DNA of 10,244 nucleotides, taken from UBA1573 sp016794285 (lineage in GTDB: Bacteria > Pseudomonadota > Alphaproteobacteria > Micavibrionales > Micavibrionaceae). Location of the stretch: contig JAEUKO010000064.1 in the NCBI GenBank assembly GCA_016794285.1, positions 1 through 10,244 of the forward strand, read 5' to 3'. Both the position numbers and the translations under genes were made by a program. Below are positions 6,832 to 10,244 of the stretch, piece after piece; positions within the stretch are counted from its first letter, which is position 1; each line of letters opens with the position of its first letter. The notes under the pieces are model-generated. The model was given only the letters and a program-made list of their open reading frames with translations, searched no databases and was not told the origin of the DNA.

Positions 6832-7809
6832 ATGCTGACTATCTATGCCCGTGAGGGAGGTTCCCTAACCTCTTGCATCATCGAACCAAACACACCGTTT
6901 CCAGAGAATCCTGTCTGGATTGATGTTTACGCCCCCACACCGGAAGAAGAGTCCCGTTTGCAGGAACAATTAAAAATCGACATCCCAACCGGAGAAGAAA
7001 TCTGGAAAAATGATGTCCTCAGTCGCCTGCACAGTGAGGATGGGGTTTCTTATATGTATGCCTCAATTATCACGAAGATGGATACACCCTATCCCAAAAC
7101 CAGCCCCATTACTTTTATTCTTGCCCCCGATTTTCTGGTGACCATTCGTAACATCAACCCAACCTCGTTCAAGAACTTTTCCACTCGCATCCTCCGTTCC
7201 CCTCAAACTTTCTTAAGCGGACCAGATGTTCTCGAAGGCCTCATGGAAGATGTGATTACCCGCGTTGCTCACAATTCCGAAGTCGTTGTCCAAGAGCTCG
7301 ACTCTCTCTCCCATAAAATTTTTGGGTTGGACACCTCTTCCGAATTTCAAAAAAATCCGTCTTTAATCATGAAGGATACTCTGCGCAGCCTTGGAGCGTG
7401 CGCTGATCTTAACTCGCAGATTAACGAAAGTTTGCACAGCATTAGCCGCTTGCTCTCCTTTTTTCGTGAAACAAACGGTATCAATCAGACTCTCAAAGCC
7501 AAGATCAATATCTTAATCACCGATAGCAAGGCCTTAACCGAGCAAAGTGCCTTTCTCTCTGATAAAGTCACGTTTCAACTTGACGCCACGCTGGGCATGA
7601 TTAACGTTGAACAAAATATGATTATCAAGATTTTTTCGGTCGTTGCGGTTTTCTTTCTGCCTCCAACTCTAGTTTCCAGTATCTACGGTATGAACTTCCA
7701 CCATATGCCTGAACTAGAGTGGGAGATTGGCTATCCTGTTGCCATCTTCCTCATGCTATTATGCGCTGTTGGCCCTTTCATTTTCTTCCGCAAACGCGGG
7801 TGGTTGTAA
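6832..7809 (+). CDS. corA: CorA-family magnesium/cobalt transporter
   Basis: CorA proteins form pentameric inner-membrane channels that admit Mg2+ and, less well, Co2+ or Ni2+. The 325-residue length is typical. A large N-terminal cytoplasmic domain (about 1-260) contains acidic and helical segments including the long helix region 195-265. It is followed by TM1 (about 265-285), which ends in the hallmark Y-G-M-N-F at 285-289. The short outer loop H-M-P-E-L (291-295) precedes TM2 (about 300-319) and a basic tail F-R-K-R-G. The GMN selectivity motif is intact at 286-288. A ribosome-site-like AAGGA lies about 11 bases before the ATG. It is a single-gene unit, divergent from glmM and convergent with the NHL-repeat gene, with a hairpin spanning its stop codon. 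Confidence 0.95.
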   Translation: MLTIYAREGGSLTSCIIEPNTPFPENPVWIDVYAPTPEEESRLQEQLKIDIPTGEEIWKNDVLSRLHSEDGVSYMYASIITKMDTPYPKTSPITFILAPDFLVTIRNINPTSFKNFSTRILRSPQTFLSGPDVLEGLMEDVITRVAHNSEVVVQELDSLSHKIFGLDTSSEFQKNPSLIMKDTLRSLGACADLNSQINESLHSISRLLSFFRETNGINQTLKAKINILITDSKALTEQSAFLSDKVTFQLDATLGMINVEQNMIIKIFSVVAVFFLPPTLVSSIYGMNFHHMPELEWEIGYPVAIFLMLLCAVGPFIFFRKRGWL

Positions 7810-7822
7810 AACAAGCCACCGC
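7796..7822. terminator. Bidirectional hairpin between convergent corA and NHL-repeat genes
   Basis: GCGG (7796-7799), TGG (7801-7803) and TTGT (7804-7807) pair with ACAA (7811-7814), CCA (7816-7818) and CCGC (7819-7822). This gives 11 pairs with two single-base bulges (G7800, G7815) and a three-base AAA loop. The corA stop codon TAA (7807-7809) lies at the tip, and the opposing gene's stop follows at 7823-7825. The flank on the plus side is only moderately T-rich, so termination efficiency is uncertain. Confidence 0.5.
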
Positions 7823-9322
7823 TCAATTTCTTATAGAAAAATCGGAAACTTTCCCCGTTTTGACATCAACTATTTTAATTTGGTGATGGTTGGTATCGGC
7901 CACGTAAGCAGAATTTCCTTGTACCCAGATCGATCCGGGCTCACTGAGCGTTCCTTCGGTCAGGGTTAAAGTTGAGATAGTTTTTGTACCCACGTCATAA
8001 ATACGCAGTGCATTGTTGTAAGTATCTGCCACATAAACTTTTTGGTCACTGGCAAACAAACCTTGCGGGTGTTGCAACTGCGCCTCGGGATATTTTCCGT
8101 CCTTGTGTCCGAAATCAAATAACCCCGTTCCGATCAGTGTTTCTACCTTTCCGTTCCGCAGAACACGCAAGGCTGAGCTTTCAGCATCGACAAAGTAAAT
8201 CACTCCCGCGCTGGTAATAGAAAGTCCGCTTGGTTGAGCCAATTCAGACTCTTTCGCTTCCCCATCTACAATGTCCTCACGTCCGTTCCCTGCCAAAAGA
8301 GTAAGCTTCTTTGTTGCATCATCATAAAGACCCAATTGGTGGGTTCCAGCCAAAGCGACGGCAAACTGGGTTTTTCGTTGGTCGGGAATAAAAGCAACAT
8401 CCCACGGAGATGCCAAATCTATCTCCGCGCTGAACCTCCCCAAGATATTGTGTGTAACCCCTCGCTTGCCTGTTCCTACCAAGGTCGTCACTTGCCCCGT
8501 TTCAAGGTTGACCTCGCGCAAGGCGTGGTTTCCGGTATCAGCCACAATGATTCTCTTCCCAAGAGGTTCCATCCCGCGAGGATTGTTAAATTCTGCTGTT
8601 TTAATATCACCGTCCTTGAACCCACGCACGCCAGAACCAAGAATCGTTTTTATTTTCCCATCCGGCGCAACCACCAACAACCGATTGTGACCAGAATCAG
8701 CAATCAAAAAGTCATCGCCCATCGGTTTGATCCGCGAGGGAAACGACAAGATAGCTTGATTGGTATCCACGGCCACCAAAGACTCCAGAGAGTTTTTTGC
8801 CGTCACCAGATTAATGTTTTTCTGCACATCTTTTTCTATCTCATCCCGATGACCTTCGCCGGAATAGCGAGCCAATTCCTTGCCATCAGGACCCAAAAGC
8901 ACCAACGTAGGCCACGCCCTCACCCCAAATGACTTCCAAATCGCAAAATCGGAATCGTTGACAACCGGATGTTTAAGACCAAATCTCTGGGCCGCAGCCA
9001 AGATGCGTTCACTTCCCTGCTCACCCTGAAACTTCGCCGAGTGCACACCGATAATGAGCAAAGACTCTCCGAATTTGTGTTCAAGATACTCTAGGTCAGG
9101 AATGACTTGCATACAGTTGATGCAACCATAGGTCCAAAAATCGACCAGAACCATTCGCCCTTTCATATCTTCTGCCGTTATGGGGCGGGTCACGTTCAAC
9201 CACCCCCCGACTCCACCACTCGCAAGGCGGTCAAAACTGCTCGCCGCAAACGCCGCCGTTACAAATGAAAACATAAAGACCACCGCTGCAAGAAGCAGCC
9301 CTCCGCGAAAACCATTTTTCAT
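7823..9322 (-). CDS. Secreted thioredoxin-like / NHL-repeat protein (NHLRC2-like)
   Basis: With the start chosen here the protein has 499 residues. It begins with a signal peptide (MKNGFRGG, hydrophobic 8-23, likely cut after A-F-A at 24-26), so it should act in the periplasm. A thioredoxin-like domain follows (about 30-170) with the redox motif Y-G-C-I-N-C (C67, C70), the segment I-G-V-H-S-A-K-F (91-98) and a cis-proline motif W-P-T-L (137-140). The rest (about 190-499) is a beta-propeller with NHL-type repeats, seen as A-D-S-G-H-N-R-L (208-215), A-D-T-G-N-H-A-L (261-268), V-D-A-E-S-S-A-L (378-385), A-D-T-Y-N-N-A-L (432-439) and A-D-T-N-H-H-Q-I (475-482). The arrangement and the CINC motif match the NHLRC2 family; the substrate is unknown. 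An earlier in-frame ATG (9380-9382) would add 20 residues, but the start at 9320-9322 has GAGG about 7 bases upstream and gives a clean signal peptide. Confidence 0.88.
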   Translation of the reverse strand: MKNGFRGGLLLAAVVFMFSFVTAAFAASSFDRLASGGVGGWLNVTRPITAEDMKGRMVLVDFWTYGCINCMQVIPDLEYLEHKFGESLLIIGVHSAKFQGEQGSERILAAAQRFGLKHPVVNDSDFAIWKSFGVRAWPTLVLLGPDGKELARYSGEGHRDEIEKDVQKNINLVTAKNSLESLVAVDTNQAILSFPSRIKPMGDDFLIADSGHNRLLVVAPDGKIKTILGSGVRGFKDGDIKTAEFNNPRGMEPLGKRIIVADTGNHALREVNLETGQVTTLVGTGKRGVTHNILGRFSAEIDLASPWDVAFIPDQRKTQFAVALAGTHQLGLYDDATKKLTLLAGNGREDIVDGEAKESELAQPSGLSITSAGVIYFVDAESSALRVLRNGKVETLIGTGLFDFGHKDGKYPEAQLQHPQGLFASDQKVYVADTYNNALRIYDVGTKTISTLTLTEGTLSEPGSIWVQGNSAYVADTNHHQIKIVDVKTGKVSDFSIRN

Positions 9323-9387
9323 CCTAGACCTCTTTGGAACCTTATCTAGCTCACTTTGTTCGCAAAAAAAGTAAAAAAACATAATAG

Positions 9388-9416
9388 TTTACATATGGCT
9401 TGTTCTTTGTTATATG
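9388..9416 (+). promoter_or_regulatory. Sigma70-type promoter for the 156-residue gene
   Basis: A -35 box TTTACA (9388-9393) is followed by a 17-base spacer and a -10-like TATATG (9411-9416); TTATAT at 9410-9415 is an alternative. It points at the gene starting at 9457 and would leave a leader of about 35 bases. It lies in the 134-base divergent gap (9323-9456), which must also hold the promoter of the NHL-repeat gene; no clear match was found for that one. Confidence 0.5.
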
Positions 9417-9456
9417 CTTCTCTTCCAAATAAAGCTAGAGAGACAGAAAGACTTCC

Positions 9457-9927
9457 ATGCCTCCCTCCCCGCCGTCCGTCAATTGGTCACACCAATTTGC
9501 TCTGGTTGCCTCTCCCTTCCAGCCCGCTTTAGAAAAAACGCCGCTTGAAACCTTTATTGAAGGATTGATCGCGGAAGACGAAGTTTCTTCCAAAGACTTA
9601 CAAACTGCTTTCGATGCGTGCTTGAGTCAATTGGACAAAGGAAGCTATTACGGCTATCTGGCTTGTCAAATTTTGCAATACGCAGCAACAACTTGCTCCC
9701 TGTCAGACAACCAGATCAACCAGCTGAAGGAATATTTCACAAGAAATCTAACCTATGAATCAACGCGGGCAGGAGAAAGGTTATTTGGCGAACTCACGCG
9801 CAGCACCGCCGCAGGTTTTCTGCTTTTCATCAATGAAACTATACGAGCTCTCCCCCTTTTTCCTTCCACTAGACAAAACTCTGCGGATCAACATCTACCT
9901 GCACGCGAACCGTTGATGGAATTTTGA
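9457..9927 (+). CDS. Hypothetical protein of unknown family, convergent on priA
   Basis: I do not recognise this 156-residue protein. The N-terminus is Pro/Ser-rich (MPPSPPS), with no signal peptide and no convincing membrane helix. From about 27 to 133 the composition is helical and soluble, for example T-F-I-E-G-L-I-A-E-D-E (32-42), D-A-C-L-S-Q-L-D-K (53-61) and Q-I-N-Q-L-K-E-Y-F (86-94). It has three cysteines (C55, C70, C80). The C-terminal 20 residues or so (about 138-156) are polar, look disordered, and lie antisense to the last codons of priA over 59 bases, so the tail may be a recent read-through extension. The ribosome site is weak (AGAGAGA about 17 bases upstream, AGAAAG about 9 upstream). 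A promoter-like element upstream and an even, gene-like composition support it being real. Confidence 0.65.
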   Translation: MPPSPPSVNWSHQFALVASPFQPALEKTPLETFIEGLIAEDEVSSKDLQTAFDACLSQLDKGSYYGYLACQILQYAATTCSLSDNQINQLKEYFTRNLTYESTRAGERLFGELTRSTAAGFLLFINETIRALPLFPSTRQNSADQHLPAREPLMEF

Positions 9928-10244
9928 ACGCCCCGAGCCACTCCCCCATCAGTTTCTGAAGATTGATATTTTTTTCGGCCTGAACCAACAGTCTTTGTCG
10001 GTACTTCCCACGAATACGGTACATTTGCGCAGGAGCCGGTCCCAAAATCCTAACTCCTTCTACCATCGGTGCCCCACGACCAATTTGTTCCGCCAGTTCC
10101 ACTGTTTGCCTCTCATTGGCTCCAGAAACAATTACAGCAGCAAGACGCGAAAAGGGAGGCATATGAGCCCGCTGCCGCTCGGCACTCTCAGCGCGCAGAA
10201 ATTGATCGCGGTCATCTTCAGCCAGCATCTGCATCACACGTTGC
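9869..10244 (-). CDS. priA: Primosomal replication-restart helicase PriA, C-terminal part
   Basis: PriA is the DNA helicase that recognises stalled or repaired forks and reloads the replicative helicase. Only about the last 125 residues are in the window; the frame is open to the right edge, with Q-R-V-M-Q as the first visible residues, and the GTG at 10235-10237 is an internal valine codon rather than a start. The visible part is the end of the helicase core (D-R-D-Q-F-L, then M-P-P-F-S-R-L-A) and the C-terminal domain, with I-L-G-P-A-P-A, R-I-R-G-K-Y-R-Q-R and the terminal V-D-V-D-P-Q-S-F. The wording is close to alphaproteobacterial PriA. Its last 59 bases overlap the convergent hypothetical gene. 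No terminator hairpin is evident at its end. Confidence 0.93.
   Translation of the reverse strand, partial: QRVMQMLAEDDRDQFLRAESAERQRAHMPPFSRLAAVIVSGANERQTVELAEQIGRGAPMVEGVRILGPAPAQMYRIRGKYRQRLLVQAEKNINLQKLMGEWLGAFKIPSTVRVQVDVDPQSFV

Noticed and set aside
8234..8932. Open frame of 232 codons on the plus strand inside the NHL-repeat gene
   Set aside because: It is fully antisense to a well-supported protein with signal peptide, CINC motif and repeats; its translation has no recognisable domain and no ribosome site was seen. It is a shadow of the minus-strand codon pattern.
9323..9382. Upstream ATG extending the NHL-repeat protein by 20 residues
   Set aside because: The extension (starting M-F-F-Y-F-F-C) would bury the signal peptide, and the downstream ATG has the better-placed GAGG ribosome site, so the shorter form is preferred.
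10235..10237. GTG as a start codon for a short 122-residue protein at the right edge
   Set aside because: The frame stays open to the window edge and the residues before it (Q-R) continue a PriA-like sequence, so it is an internal valine of a longer gene.

Overview
The window looks like a piece of an alphaproteobacterial chromosome of moderate GC content (near 50% by eye, not computed). The assignment rests on protein style: a CorA transporter, a PriA C-terminus and paired TadE-type pseudopilins that all read as alphaproteobacterial, plus a kinase-fold protein beside purA. The order cannot be fixed from the sequence. I see no tRNA, rRNA, insertion sequence, CRISPR array or phage gene. Apart from the accessory Tad genes this is mostly core chromosome, and no stretch longer than 300 bases lacks a gene.

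Layout, left to right. Positions 1-1132 (minus strand) hold the front of a Tad/Flp pilus-type cluster: two TadE-like pseudopilins overlapping by 4 bases (ATGA), and the first codons of a third gene running off the left edge. Positions 1194-3966 (minus) form a self-contained unit: a good sigma70-type promoter with an inverted repeat over the expected transcription start, a 694-residue kinase-fold protein that has lost its catalytic residues and carries a C-terminal membrane anchor, a translationally coupled small membrane protein, and an intrinsic terminator. Positions 3972-6668 (minus) hold glmM then purA, 42 bases apart and probably co-transcribed. A 163-base divergent intergenic region separates glmM from corA (plus, 6832-7809). 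corA converges on a secreted thioredoxin/NHL-repeat protein resembling the NHLRC2 family (minus, 7823-9322), with an 11-bp hairpin across the 13-base gap. A second divergent promoter region (9323-9456) serves this gene and an unrecognised 156-residue protein (plus, 9457-9927), whose 3' end overlaps by 59 bases the 3' end of priA entering from the right edge.

GlmM (peptidoglycan and LPS precursor), PurA (AMP synthesis), CorA (Mg2+) and PriA (replication restart) are housekeeping. The TadE proteins point to surface adhesion. The least understood parts are the pseudokinase plus membrane-protein pair with its promoter palindrome, and the unknown gene converging on priA.
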